A stretch of 64,000 bases of DNA from Azolla caroliniana (Eukaryota; Polypodiophyta): assembly GCA_043228905.1 (NCBI GenBank), contig JBHGNT010000016.1:15624001-15688000 (forward strand), given 5' to 3'. Made by a program: the position numbers and the translations under genes. The notes beneath the pieces are model-generated. The model ran no database searches and had not been told where the DNA came from. It saw only the letters and a list, made by a program, of their open reading frames with translations. Shown one piece after another: positions 41,275-53,160 of this stretch (positions are counted from its first letter, which is position 1; every line of letters begins with the position of its first letter).

Positions 41275-41363
41275 GTCGATTCAGACTGTTATAGCAAGAT
41301 TGTATTTCTGCATTTGACAAGAACTATTGAGTGAGTTAGTTAGTTAGCTTTTTTTTTTTTTTT

Positions 41364-44300
41364 TTACTCTTCCGTTTGAATAAACGGATTTACCGGCATA
41401 TCTCCCAAATACGGTTTAAGCCGGAATCCATTTACCCATTTCGGTAAAACCTCTCCGGTTAATGATCCCAGCTGATACGTACCATTTTTACTATTAATTA
41501 TCCATACTGGACCTGTCCATCTATACCGGAGTTTCCCAGGCATAAGTCCCATTCTCGTCTGGAATACCAATACCGGTTTCCCAATTTCGAATTGCTCTTC
41601 CGATTTCCTTCGATGTCGATTTACGAATGCCTTGATTTGTCTCTGCTTGTGTTCTAGCGCTGACATTGATTGAATCCGTTCTTCTTCTAATACTAATAAA
41701 GCCTCTTTGCGTATCTGCTTCGATTCTATTTCATTTAACTTATTCGTCGCTTGGATACGAAGTGTCGGAATTTGAAATTCGATCGGCATAACGGCTTCAA
41801 GTCCGAATGCCATTCGGAAAGGTGTTGATTTAATGGATGTTTTGTACGAAGTACGATATGCCCATAATGCACTATTTAACTTTTGATCCCAATCAGTACG
41901 ATTTTCATTCACTATCTTCTTTAAAATTGTTTGAATTGTTTTATTTGTCGATTCTGCCAATCCATTAGCTTGGGGATAGTAAGGCGTACTTTTCTTATGA
42001 ACTACGGCATAGTAATTGGTTAATTGGTTAATTAACTTGTTAATAAAATGAGTGCCTTGATTGCTTACCAATTCTATTGGGCAACCGAATCGACACCATA
42101 TATTTTCATACAGGAATTTTGCTGTGGATGCTGCTGTATTGTCCCTGAGAGCTTTTGCTTCAACCCATTTTGTGCAATAGTCAGTCGCAATTATGATATA
42201 TCGATTACCGGTTCTTGCAGCTGCTGGTTTGAATGGGCCAACAAAATCTAAGCCCCATTTCTGAAATGGCTCAAGAGGTAAAACCAGTTGAAAAGGCATT
42301 CGATCCTTTTCGGTCGGTTGCCCCATTCTTTGACACAAATCGCATTTCTTACAGTATTCGTTAGCATCTTTCATCACCGTTGGCCACCATAACCCGCTAT
42401 TCCATATTTTTCTGGCTGTTGCTTCTCCTGCGTAATGACCGCCAGCAATTCCACAATGTGACTCTGTTAATATGGCTGATTTTTCAAATTTCCGTACTGC
42501 CCTTCGCCATATTCCATCCGCTTCTTTATGATACAACATGTCATTAAATAAACAAAAATTCCGACTTCGTACTGCAATTCTTTTTCTTTCATCTGTCGAT
42601 ATGTGTTCGGCCGGAATTCCTGTTGATAGAAATATCGTCATTTCGGAAATCCATTCATCCTCTTTTTCCTCATTCACTTCTTGTGCTTTTATTGCCTCAA
42701 CCCGAAATAATTGAGTATCTGGAAAATCATCTTTAACCCCAACCGCTTCTTCTCCAGACTCAAGCCGACTGAGATAGTCAGCAATCGCGTGTTGTGCTCC
42801 TGGTCGATGTATAATGTCGAATTTCAAAATCTTGAAGCAATAACGTCCATCTAGCTAACTTGCCTGTCAATTCTTGTTTGGAAACTAGATACAGTAGAGC
42901 CGAATGATCCACATGAAATGTAAATTTCTTACCCAAAAGATAATGTTGAAATTTGTTCACACTATATATCATTCCCAAAGCTTCTCTTTCGGTTGTTGAA
43001 TAGTTTCTTTCGGCCGACGAAAGTTTCCTACTGGCATAGTATACCGGCCTATACCAGTTTGGTTCGGATAATTGCATTAAAGCACTGCCTATGGCAATGT
43101 CCGACGCATCGACGAAAACATGAAATGGTTTGTTCCAGTTCGGTGGTTGAACTACCGGAACCTTTGTCAGCATCTTCTTGAGACATTCGTATGCATCTTG
43201 TTCTATACTTATCCATATAAAAGGAACTTTGTATACTGCTGTGTGTAACGGAATAGCAATGTCTGCTAGATATCTCATCATTCTACTGTGCCACCGAATT
43301 TGACCCAAAAATCTACTTAGAGCTTTAGCATTTGTTGGTGGTGTTGCCTCAATAATTGCTTTAACTTTGTCTGGGTCCACTGCAATCCCTTCTTGACTGA
43401 CAATATGCCCAAGTAACGTACCACTCATTACTCCGAATGCGCATTTGGCTGGATTTAAGCTAAGACGCCCTTTTCGACATTTTTCTAAACATAGCCGTAA
43501 ATGCTCAAAATGATCAGCTTTCCGACTATATACCGCAAAATCATCTAAAAACACCTGCATGAAAGCTGGAATATATTCCCCGAATATTTCCTATATTACC
43601 CGCTGAAATGTAGCTGGAGCTGTTTTTAAACCGAACATCATTACTACTGCCACAAAGACACCCCATTCTGTGACGAAAGCTGTCTTTTCCTGATCTTCCG
43701 GATTCATCCGTACTTGGTTGTACCCACTGAACCCATCCAAGAAACTATAAATTTCATGTCCCGCTACTGCATCTAATATCCCATCTGTGAATGGCAACGG
43801 AAACGCATCCGTAATTGTCGATGCATTCAATTTTCTGTAATCCACACATACGCGAATTTTCCCATTCTTTTTCGGGACTACTACTATCGGACTCAGCCAT
43901 GTTGATTTTTTGACGGGTCGAATAAATCCTACTTTTAAGAGTTTATCGATTTCTTCTTTTACTTTGATAGCATAATTCGGATTCAACCTGTACCTGCGTT
44001 GTTGTACTGGCTTTGCATCTTTATGCAAATTGATTTGATGTTGACGAAAAGCGGGATCCAGACCTTTCATATCGTCAAACGACCATGCAAAAACATCTTT
44101 ATATTGTAATAGTAATGTTGTTAATGTCCGTTTGTCATTTTCCGCCAAATCTCTAGCAATCAAGACTGTTTTTCTTTCAGCATCCTCTACTCCTGCCAAA
44201 TCGATCTCCTCCAATGCTGAGGCTTGCACTCTCTGAGATACCTTTATTTCCTTATCTGTAGCTTCTTGTTGAATTCGTATTTCTTTCATTGTTTGCTCAT

Positions 44301-45792
44301 CTATTGGCACTTCTTCGTGTGAGTCTACATATGGTGTTAATGCTTGCAAAATATCTACCTCAAATAGAGGGATGATTTTTTGATTATCATTGAAATACTG
44401 ACTTTCTTCTTCCTTGTCCAATCCTTCCATCATATTAATTGCTTCTGCATGTACAGGTAAACTCTGTTTGCTTGTTGTCACTTTGTTGTGCGTCGGAATC
44501 CTGACCTTAGTTTTTCCTTTCCTAAATGTTAGCACATTTTGTTTCCAATTTTGTTTAATATTAGCTGTCTTTAACCATGGTCTCCCCAATAACAAGGGGT
44601 ATGCTCCCTGTGTTTCTAACTGCAAAATTACTGCCGAAATCTGAAAACTGTGTCCCCCGATTATTACATCCAGTTGTCGAAGCAAACCAATCGGTCGTAC
44701 CGTACTTGTATCTGCCATTCGTAACCAAAACGGACATGCTTCCCATTCTGTGATTCCCAGTTTTTCACATGTAGTTTTGTGAATCACATTAACACCCGAG
44801 CCTCCATCTATAATCACATTTCCGATTTCTTGCTCGTAAAGTATTACCTTAATCGACGGATTCTGTTCATCCATGATCGAAGGGTTATTACTTGGCTGAT
44901 TGTAGTGTACTGCTATTTGTTCGGAACCTTTATATGCAATTAATGCTGCCACTTTTTCTGTAAACCTTGGTACTAACTTAAGTAAGCCCGTAAGTGGCAA
45001 TGACACTTGGCAATCAGCCAACAGTTTCCAAGTTTCTTCCTGTTCCTTATTCCCCAATGACTGTTGTACAACGATGTTCTGGTCAATGTTATTGTCTTGT
45101 AACATTCGATTCACATTACTTTGATTTGCTTCGTCCACCCATTCTTTTGCCGCCTTCCGAACTTCTTCCTGAATTTCCCACTCTGATTGTTTGCTTTTGC
45201 TGCGTGTCGTTACTTGCTGAACTTCTGGTATTACCATAATAACTGCTGGACCCTTTCCTTTAACCGGACATTGATTAGCATAATGGCCTAGTTGTCGACA
45301 AATATAACAAGTGGGTACAAATGTTGCACTGGTCTCTCCATGTGCAAATTGGCCGTTATTAAATTGTTGCTCTTCATTACCACTCGGGTTTTGTTGGTAT
45401 TGACGTGTAGCTTTTGGTTTGTAAAATCTCTTGTTTTTATACCGATTCTGCCTAAATTGTTCAGTATTATCATTTGGTTGTTCTACATTTTGTGTTATCC
45501 CGAACTCCTGATTTGGCGGAAAATTATTCTGTTGAAACATTTGATTATTTTGTGGAACGGTTTGAGTATTATGTTGAAAGGTCATATTACCCGGTTGAAA
45601 TGCCGGATTTGGTTGAAATGTAGAATTCGGTTGCACATTCGGACAGTTCTGTTGAAACCCTTGAAATGGTGGGTTACCTTGTTGGAAACTTTGATTATTT
45701 TGGTGAAAATATTGATTCGGATTCTGTACGAATGGTGGGTTGGATTGAGCAAAACCTGGTTGAAATGCTTGAGTCACTTGAGTGGGTTGCAT
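41364..45792 (-). pseudogene. G1 gag end, protease, RT, RNase H, integrase
   Basis: The minus strand encodes a Q/N-rich stretch, knuckle CYICRQLGHYANQC, protease VIIDGGSGVNVIHK, RT (VCVDYRKLNASTITDAFPLP, VFLDDFAVYSRK), RNase H (FHVFVDASDIAIGSALMQ) and integrase (HCGIAGGHYAGEA...CDLCQRMG, LDFVGPFKPAA, QGTHFINK, QANGLAESTNKTI). There is no chromodomain; the end is RYRWTGPVWIINSKNGTYQL and GFRLKPYLGDMP. A TAG (43591-43593) follows TFQRVI where G2 has CAG. A one-base insertion near 42825 breaks RNase H. VSNQGTHF replaces VSDQGTHF, losing the second catalytic Asp of integrase. Confidence 0.9.
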
Positions 45793-46397
45793 ATTTTGTT
45801 GTGAAAAGATCTGATTTGGCTGTAGAACCGGTTTTGTTGTACATTTTGCTGATTTTGTGAAAAATTATTATTTTGATAACCATTGAACAGATTAGTGTTA
45901 TTTTGGTAACCATTGTCAGTAAAAATTTGTCGTACTGACGCCGTAGTCTTATTAAGCAGATTATATTCACATTGTTCTACTGAATGTAATTTTGAATGAC
46001 ATATTGTACAATGTGTTCTTAACGTACATTCAATTGCCGAATGCCCCGTATTTAAACAAGTGGTGCATTGAACTGCTTGTCGAAATTGTAACTCCTCTAT
46101 TGTCGGTAATGTACGGTGTAATGCCGACATGTCCATACTCTGAACATTGACCGGTGGTCGACCCATTTCTATTGCTTTATCAATTACTTGTTCGATAGTC
46201 TGATTTCGAAAATCGAACACTTTCAATGTCGTCCTTAATGGTTCTTTTACAGCTTCCAGAAAGACTTCTTTTAATTTCGGCTTGATTCCGGCTGATTCCG
46301 GCTGTTCTTGCGCAATGAACGCTTCCTGCACTGCCTTCGTAACTGACCTTGTACGAGGGCGCTTACAACTGACCGGTGTCTCCTCTTTATACGACAT
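45774..46397 (-). pseudogene. G1 gag with capsid core deleted
   Basis: The frame starts MSYKEETPVSCKRPRTRSVT and jumps after EQPES directly to LKEVFLEAVKEPLRTTLKVF. Compared with G2 about 0.5 kb is missing, and GATTCCGGCT is repeated at the junction. Two CCHC knuckles follow (CTTCLNTGHSAIEC, CTICHSKLHSVEQC). A missing base near 45830 throws it out of frame with the Q/N-rich part. Confidence 0.85.
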
Positions 46398-46456
46398 CCA
46401 TTCGATTTGTTCTCTGCTTAATTGCAGATGTAACCGGGCGTGCCAAAATTCTTCTG

Positions 46457-46913
46457 TGTTAATCGGCTAATTACTAACTACTACCGATACAGAAGAGTGA
46501 ACGTCGCTACTCAACGTTCTAACAAGGAATTGTGTTTTACGATCGGAATTATACTATATTAATCGGTAATTACCGTGATCGTTACTTAGTTATAAATTAG
46601 GAAGCTTGCACTTAACAACATAGACAATAGAAAGAACACAGAATCCGCACAGGATATTCCTAACTTAAACTTATATTACTAAATAAAATGACCTTTCTTA
46701 CAATGCCTTCGGTTCCCTTTTATAGGTATACCGAAGGTCTTTTCTCATCAAGAACTATTCCTACTTACTATCAAGAATTACAAAATTATCTAACTAACTT
46801 AGTTCTCTTCGTTTACTGCTGAGTCATTGATCCGAACAGTCGATCCGAACCGACTCCGTTTTCGACGCTTTCCCACTTGTTCGGTAAAACTGACTGTCCG
46901 GGTCCGGGTAACA
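46457..46913 (-). repeat. G1 5' LTR
   Basis: On the minus strand it runs TGTTACCCGGACC to CCGATTAACA, 457 bp. A TATA box (TATAAAAG) is at 46724-46717. It is followed on the element strand by CAGAAGAATTTTGGCACGCCC, the likely primer region. Confidence 0.9.
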
Positions 46914-47148
46914 ACGAGCTGAGAGCTCCCCGATGGCGGCTTGGCAGCAGACAACTACTGTAACCTACCTCAGCCCGGCTCGAAGCCGGGAATGTATTCT
47001 TCTTCTATATATATATATATACGTTTGTCTGTGTATATTCGCGTCGTTGTTGGCGTCGGGCGCTTACCCTCTCCTGCGTTTTCTGTACATAAGACGTGGG
47101 TCGGGTTGGGCTGTGTGTGCGGGTGTGTGTGTGTGCGTGAGTCGGTGT

Positions 47149-47184
<36 letters not shown>

Positions 47185-47314
47185 TCGGTTGCTTCCGGCG
47201 TGTCTCTGGGATGCCTCGGTAACGGTGAAGCACGACTTCCTACATTCCATCACTCCCTAGTCCAAGACCCCCATGGTCCCGCCTTTCTCCACGCACGCGC
47301 GTAACAACGCGACA
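46914..47314 (+). repeat. Element A 3' LTR, second part
   Basis: It begins with the second ACGAG copy and continues the A LTR through the (TA)n and (TC)n runs to CGTAACAACGCGACA. It is followed by ACGT and the resumed G3 gag frame. Confidence 0.85.
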
Positions 47315-48240
47315 ACGTCATTGCGGGCCATTATCAGAAGAGGAAAAGCAGCGACACCGAGCAAATCAACTAAGTCTTTATTGTGGTGGACCAAGGCATA
47401 TCGAAGTGAACTGTCCTCAGAGGCTAAGAAGATAGGTAAACCAAATAGTTGCTAGTACTAATTGTTCTAAACTCGAGTCTATTTCAGGAGGAATATCTGA
47501 TAGTCCTAATAGTACTAATAGCCCAAGTCTATCAAACAAATTTGATGTCCTTAGTCAGTTAGAAGAAGAGTTAAACGACTAAGTCTAGCCAAAATAGGAG
47601 CCATTTGGTTGGACAACCCTAGATCTGTGCAACCCATTAGTGGTTCCATTCCCTCTAAGCAAGTTAGCAATGTGTTCTTAGCTCAAGTAACCGTTAGTAC
47701 TAAAAGTACCCCTCCAGTACATGTCTTAGCTCTCCTAGATTTTGGAGCTAATTCTTGCTTCATGGATTGGAATTTTGCCCAAGCTCATCAGATATCCCTA
47801 AGAAAACTCTCGTGTCCAGCCGCTGTAGTAGTCATTGAAGGTTGTCCCATTGCTTCTGGAAATATCATAGAAGTGTCACAACCAGTTAATATTGCCCTAG
47901 ATAACTTAACATGTGTAGTATCATTTAATATAATTAGTATCCTAGAACATCCCATTATTTTGGGATTACCATGGTTCAAATTACATAACCCAGACATAGA
48001 TTGGAGAACAAGAAAAATCTAGTATCGACAAACCCGAGGATCTACTCATACGATTGCAAACATTTCTCTACATCAGTTGCTTCAGGAAGGACGCAAGGAA
48101 GAAATGTTTCTCTTCACTGTATCAATAAAAACCTCCAACACCACTAAAGAGGAGTCCATTGTTCAACTTCCAGAGAAGTATCGTCATTATGCCAATGTGT
48201 TCGATAAACTACAAGTCAATACGCTGTCGTAGAGTAATTT
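47315..48240 (+). pseudogene. G3 gag end and retropepsin-like protease
   Basis: The G3 frame resumes with RHCGPLSEEEKQRHRANQLS and a damaged knuckle SLYCGGPRHIEVNC (first Cys changed to Ser). After several stops an open stretch (47609-48022) encodes a retropepsin-like domain: VHVLALLDFGANSCFMD, with DFGA in place of D-S-G-A, and HPIILGLPWFKLHNPDIDWR. It continues with LPEKYRHYANVFDKLQ in a shifted frame, the segment just before gypsy RT. The RT itself resumes at 54891. Confidence 0.75.
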
Positions 48241-48554
48241 GCACACTACATGAAAATTGCATTTTGGTTCCTCCGGATGGGACAAGGAGGAACCGGTAAG
48301 GAAGACCCGGTAAGGAGGACCCGGTAAGGAGAACCGGATGAAGGAGGAATCAGCAAGGAGGAACCGGTAACGAGGACCCGGTAAGGAGAATCGATTAGAA
48401 CCGGATGAAGGAGAACCGGATGAAAGAGGAACCGGTAAGGAGACCCGGTAAGAACCGGATCAAGCAAAACCATCAAGAGCCGGATAAAGAAGGTCGGTGA
48501 GAGTCTCTCACCGGATGAAGAGACATATTTGTAAATAGAAGAAAGTATAAAAAT
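48241..48554 (+). repeat. Family E LTR fragment with CCGGTAAGGAG repeats
   Basis: The block begins near TTTTGGTTCCTCCGGATGGG, contains many ACCCGGTAAGGAG and AACCGGATGAAGGAG units of about 18-20 bases, and ends AGAGACATATTTGTAAATAGA. These are the 5' half signatures of the family E LTR, here in plus orientation, with an independently expanded minisatellite. Confidence 0.55.
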
Positions 48555-48638
48555 ATATATTACATGCATAGGGCAAGATTCGAACCTTGCACCTCCACTT
48601 TATAATGTAAAGCCTTACCTTTACACTAACATATCATT
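48555..48638 (-). repeat. tRNA-derived SINE-like copy
   Basis: The minus strand has GTTAGTGTAAAGGTAAGGC (A-box-like) and GCAAGGTTCGAATCTTGCC (B-box within a T-arm-like hairpin). It abuts the chimeric copia unit. Confidence 0.45.
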
Positions 48639-49720
48639 AGTCTTGGCCTTCTACCTTCTCCCGGAGCTAGTGATACCTCCTCTAGATGTGCTTGGTCTGG
48701 GAATGATAGGCCATGTTCCTAGCGAGGTGGATGGCACTCTGACTATAGCAATAGAGCCGGAATTCCTCTTGCCGAATCCCTAGCTCTCGGATGAAGTCCT
48801 TCATCCAAATCACCTCTTTGCCAACTTCCAAAGCTGCCATGTATTCTGCTTTCGTTGTTAACAGTGCAACGGACTTCTGTTGCCTTGATTGCCACGATAT
48901 GGTTCCCCTTGCATACATCATGACATATCCGGATGTAGATCGGCTGGTGTCCGCATAAGCCGACCTGTCCGAATCGATGAAGCCTTCCAATAAGGGTTTA
49001 CTAGAGCCGAATCGGAGGCACATAGACGAGGTGCCTTTGAAGTACCGGCGTATCCACTTGACAACAAGCTAGTGCTCCTTTCCCGCATTTCTCATAAACT
49101 GACTGAACACTCCGACTGCATATCCAATATCTAGTCGAGTGCACATCATCCCCTACATCAAGCTTCCGACATCAGAGGCATATGGTATCTTCATTATCTC
49201 CGAGTTCTCCCCTTTGGTCTTCGGACTTTGGCTTCTCGACAACCTACAGTTCGTCGGAAGTGTCGACCCGACCGGCTTCGCATCTGCCATGTTGAACCTC
49301 TGAAGCACCTTTGTCACGTACTTCTCTTGTGACAACCACAACTTCTTTGTTCAGTCCTGGATTATGTGCATCCCTAAGATCTATCTCGCCGGACCCATAT
49401 CTTTCATTCAGAAGGACCGGCTCAGGGACTTCTTCAACATTCCAATTTTGGATCAGTCTTGTCCAACAATTAGCATGTCGTCGACTTACAACAAGAGTAT
49501 CAGGAAGTCACCTACATCAAATTTCATCACAAATACATAGTGGTCGGCTTGCGTTGTCACGAAGATTCACGTGCGCATGTGCTACTTGAGCAGGACCTCC
49601 GGGATCTTGGACTAGGGAGGACATTCACCAAGTTATTGTAAAGAGGACAATGTCAATTTTAAGAGTCGAGGAAACACTATTACAAATCTGGCACCTTCAT
49701 CACTCGATATTTCGAACACA
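48639..49720 (-). repeat. Chimeric repeat unit, copy 2
   Basis: This is the second copy of the unit at 17066-18150, with the same LTR-end/copia-RT junction and the same stop in place of Tyr in YVDD. RNase H reads GFIDSDRSAYADTSRSTSGY, ALLTTKAEYMAALEVGKEV and HSQTKHI. Confidence 0.75.
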
Positions 49721-50907
49721 TCTCGACCTCCTCAGTCGGCTTGTTTGCTCAGCAGGCCAAAATCAGCTCCCTCGCCATTGTGACTTCGGCGCTTGTCGAC
49801 TCGCCGATTCCTTCGTGTTGGCGTCGACTTTTGCTACCATCTCGTCCTCTTGGCCTTTAATTGATCCGGTTCTTCTGAATCCCTCTGTTGAACCGAATCG
49901 GCTGTCTCCGATTCATTTCAGCTCTTGTTCGAATTGGTTTCTCCCGATTCGTCTTCCGGTTCCAGGCCCTTCACCACATCGTACCATGTCCGGGTCCTGG
50001 CCTTCTTATTCTGTCGGCTCTATCCTTCTTAACTCTGCTGCCGCTGCTGCTTGTTCCGACTTGATCGGATGTGTCAACTTCCTTTGTCGATTCGGCTCCT
50101 TTCTTCTTCTTGTCTCCCCCATGTTTGGTTGGCTTCAACTCTTTCTTTTCACTGGTCCCCTTATGTCCGCTTTCGGACTCTTCCATGGATCCGCCCTCGG
50201 CTTCTTCAACCGATCGGAAATCGAATTTGTCATCCGACTCGGCGTCATGGTCGTTCCGCTCCTTTCCTGCTCCGTTCCATGGTCATGATGGACGTCTTTC
50301 CCCCTTAAGTTCGGCACGTCGAGGTGACGGAACCCAGGCGCACCCGAGAATTGCCGCAACTTGTCTGGACCAAGAGGCTTGGTGAAGATGTCGGCGTTTT
50401 GCCGATCCGTCGGAACATACTGAAGTTTGACTTCACCGGACAGGACACGCTCACGGACGAAATGGTAGTGCACCTCAATGTGCTTAGTCCGGGTGTGGAA
50501 GACAAGGTTCTGAGCTAGCTGGATGCTCTTGACGTTGTCGCAGTAGATTGTCGTTGGATCAGATACCTCCACCTGCAGATCCTTAAGTAGCCGCTTCAAC
50601 CATATGGCTTTGCATGTTGCGACAACTGCTCCTCTATACTCGGCTTTGGTGTTCGACATCGCAACTGTCGGCTGCTTCTTGCTACTCCACGCGATCGCAG
50701 CACTCCCAAGAGAGAATGCGAAACCGGACGTGGATTGAAATCGCCGGCATTTTCGGCCCAATCAGCATCGGTGTAACCAACCAATTGCGTGACGGTATCG
50801 GTTCGATATATTAGCCCCCGGTCCTTAGTGCCACTGACGTACCAGAGTACGCGTTGTGTGCATTGAAGGTGCTCCTCGGTTGGTCGCGCCATGAACTGAC
50901 TAATCAC
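49721..50907 (-). pseudogene. C3 RNase H and charged C-terminal tail
   Basis: RNase H reads GYTDADWAENAGD, FSLGSAAIAWSSKKQPTVAM, SNTKAEYRGAVVATCKAIWL and HIEVHYHFVRERVLSGEVKL. It is followed by HLDVPNLRGKDVHHDHG, a charged segment (MTNSISDRLKKPRADPWKSP) and KKGAESTKEVDTSDQVGTSS. The last block matches EAESTKEVDTSEQVGAS in the C1 tail. The tail therefore belongs to the family and is not specific to the C1 deletion derivative. Confidence 0.75.
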
Positions 50908-51005
50908 CCCGATCGGGTACCTAAGATCTGGTTGGGTGATGGTCGCATACCTTTCCGAAATCAGGGCGAAGCTTGATGGTTCTATCCAGAGGAGTCGAGA
51001 TGGAC

Positions 51006-52097
51006 TTACATTCGGCCATCCTGAATTTGAAGAGCATACTCAACACGTAATGTCGTTGGTTGATCAGTATGCCATCGGGGGTGCGGATCAGTTCGATCCC
51101 GAGGAATTAATGAAGGTGCCCCCAGATCCTTCATGTCAAATGATGCCTCAAGCTGGAGCTTCATGCGGTCAATCTCACCTAGGTCGGCGCTGGTGATGAC
51201 CAAGTCATCAACATAAAGTAAAATGCTAACCGGCCCGTGTCGACCTTTCTGGATGAACAGTGAGGAGTCCGATTTTGACGCCGCAAAGCTTAGCCGACGC
51301 AATTGTTGTGTGATCTTCGCATTCCAAGCACGCGGGGTTTGCTTTAGTTCGTAAATGGACTTCTTCAATCGACACACCGCCGAAGTGTTAGTTCCGGAGT
51401 GAAATCCGAGGGATTGTACCATGTACACATGTTCCTCAAGCTCACCTTGCAGGAACGCATTCTTTACATCCATCTGATGTAAGTGCCACCCCTTTGCTGC
51501 AACTACCGCGAGCAAAACACGGAAGGTCGTCATCTTCGTGACCGGTGCAAACGTCTCATCGTAGTCGATGTCGTGTTTCTGCACATAGTCTTTCGCTACT
51601 AACCGGGCCTTGTATCGGTTGACCGAGCCATCAGTGTTGCACTTGACCTTGTACACCCAACTACATCCAATCGGCTTCACACCTTTCGGTGCGTCATCTA
51701 GCTCCCAGGTTTCATTCTCATCTAATGCGCACATCTCTTCCTCCATTGCAGCGCACCAATTTGCATCCTTCCCCGCTTCTGTGTAGCTCTCTGGCTCACG
51801 CACTTCCGCTACATGGGTCATGTACGCATAGTGATGCGCCATGAACTCATTGTATCCCAACCGCACAACAGGGTTCTTCTGTCGGGTTGATCGGCGTAAT
51901 TGTTGATTAGCCGACGCAGACTTCGCTCTCAAAGACCCGTCATCACTTCCTTCGGAGTCGGACTCGCGTCGATCTGACTCGTTCCTATCAGTGTCGTAAT
52001 CTGACACCTTCTTCTTCCCTTTTTCCTTGCGCGTAAGCCGTCTCCTCGGCTTCCTGTGGGGGGAATGCATGGCCGAGTCTCCACTACTCACCGACAC
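51006..52097 (-). pseudogene. C3 reverse transcriptase
   Basis: A long open block encodes a linker and RT: MAHHYAYMTHVAEVREPESY, WELDDAPKGVKPIGCSWVYK, HDIDYDETFAPVTKMTTFRV, HQMDVKNAFLQGELEEHVYM and LLYVDDLVITSADLGEIDRM, with the YVDD centre intact. It ends in a shifted frame after MKDLG. This is the region deleted from C1. Confidence 0.85.
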
Positions 52098-52145
52098 TTC
52101 ATCGGACTGGTCGAACCGACTCAGTTGTCCATTCGGTCCGCTTCA

Positions 52146-53160
52146 CTAAAATGAAATCGGACTCTCTTCGTGGGTCCCGAGTTCAGCCTCATCTGGAGAC
52201 ATTTCAGCCTCGTTGACCTCATCGTCAGAACGCGGGTCCGAAGATCCGGAGTTGGAGTTGAGGTCCGGCGTCGGAGGCAAGTACCAAGACGTGGACTCGT
52301 CAAACACAACATCACGGCTCACGCGCGCTTGTTTGGTGTGAGGGTTATAACACTTATAACCCTTCTGCTCGTCCGAATAGTCGACCAAGATATACTTCTC
52401 GGCCTTCGCGCGCAACTTTCTCCATTTCTCCTTCGGCACATGCACATACGCAATGCTACCGAAAACTCTCAAGTGTCGTAGATTCGGCTTCCTTTCGAAA
52501 TGTTGCTCATCCATAGACACTTTGTCTCTGATCCGATTCTGGATGTAGACCACGATGCATACCGCTTCGGCCCAATAGAACTTGGGCAAGCTCTTCTCCT
52601 CCAGCATTGCCCGTGCCGCTTCTACAATTGACCGGTTCTTCCTCTCGGCCACGCCGTTTTGCTCCGGCGTGAATCTACAACTGAATTCGCGACGAATTCC
52701 CATATGTTGCAGATAGCCGTTGAATTGACTAGAAAAGTACTCTTTTCCGCGATCCGACCACAAGCACTTGATCTTTCGTCCTGTTTCCGTTTCCACAACC
52801 CTTTGAGGTCCCTGAAACAGTCGAAGACTTCACTCTTCTTCTCGATGAGGTAGATCCACGTGTGCCGCGTATAGTCGTCGATGAAGGAGACGAAATATTG
52901 GCTCCCGGCAAGACTAACGTTTTGTGTTGGTCCCCATACATCGGAATATATCAAGTCGAGCTTGTTCCGGCTCCGGTTATGCTCATTAGGGAAAGGAAGT
53001 CGGTGTTGCTTCCCTAGCTGGCTGGTTTCACAAATTTGCGCCTTCCGGCCACTAAATTTGGGCAATCCAAACACCACTTGTTTCGATTGCAGGTCCTGAA
53101 GCCGTTGATAGTTGACGTGGCCTATCCGCTTGTGTCATAAGTCGATATCCGACTCGACTT
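52146..53160 (-). pseudogene. C3 integrase
   Basis: In two frames the minus strand reads CETSQLGKQHRLPFPNEH, LDLIYSDVWGPTQN, FVSFIDDYTRHTWIYLIEKK, CLWSDRGKEYFSSQFNGY (SDRGKE in place of the usual TDNGGE), TPEQNGVAERKNRSIVEAAR and SYNPHTKQ-like SRDVVFDEST. A frame change near 52800 separates core from C-terminus. Confidence 0.8.

Larger units (their letters stand above)
38003..46913 (-). mobile_element. Ty3/gypsy element G1, minus strand, inactivated
   Basis: Two 457-bp LTRs differ at about six sites and are flanked by the 5-bp duplication ACGAG (37998-38002, 46914-46918), inside the 3' LTR of element A. On the minus strand the order is gag, protease, RT, RNase H, integrase, then a large extra ORF. 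Damage includes a ~0.5-kb gag deletion, a gag frameshift, a nonsense codon in RT, a frameshift in RNase H, an Asp-to-Asn change in integrase and two breaks in the extra ORF. G2 (56612 on) is a better preserved member of the same family. Confidence 0.95.
28042..47314 (+). mobile_element. Element A: gag-only LTR element carrying two nested elements
   Basis: The LTRs start TGTCGTGAAGAATTTC and end GCGACA, and the target duplication is ACGT (28038-28041 and 47315-47318). The internal part (28808-30873 plus 36410-37705) has a gag-like frame and then degenerate internal repeats. No protease, RT, RNase H or integrase is visible. This is the layout of a large non-autonomous derivative. It hosts intact copia C2 in its internal region and gypsy G1 in its 3' LTR. 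The internal part is GC-rich compared with its neighbours. Confidence 0.85.

Noticed and set aside
45292-45804. Hydrophobic plus-strand frame of 170 codons opposite G1 gag
   Set aside because: It is the reverse complement of the Q/N-rich linker (CAA/AAT codons read as TTG/ATT), which creates a false membrane-like protein.
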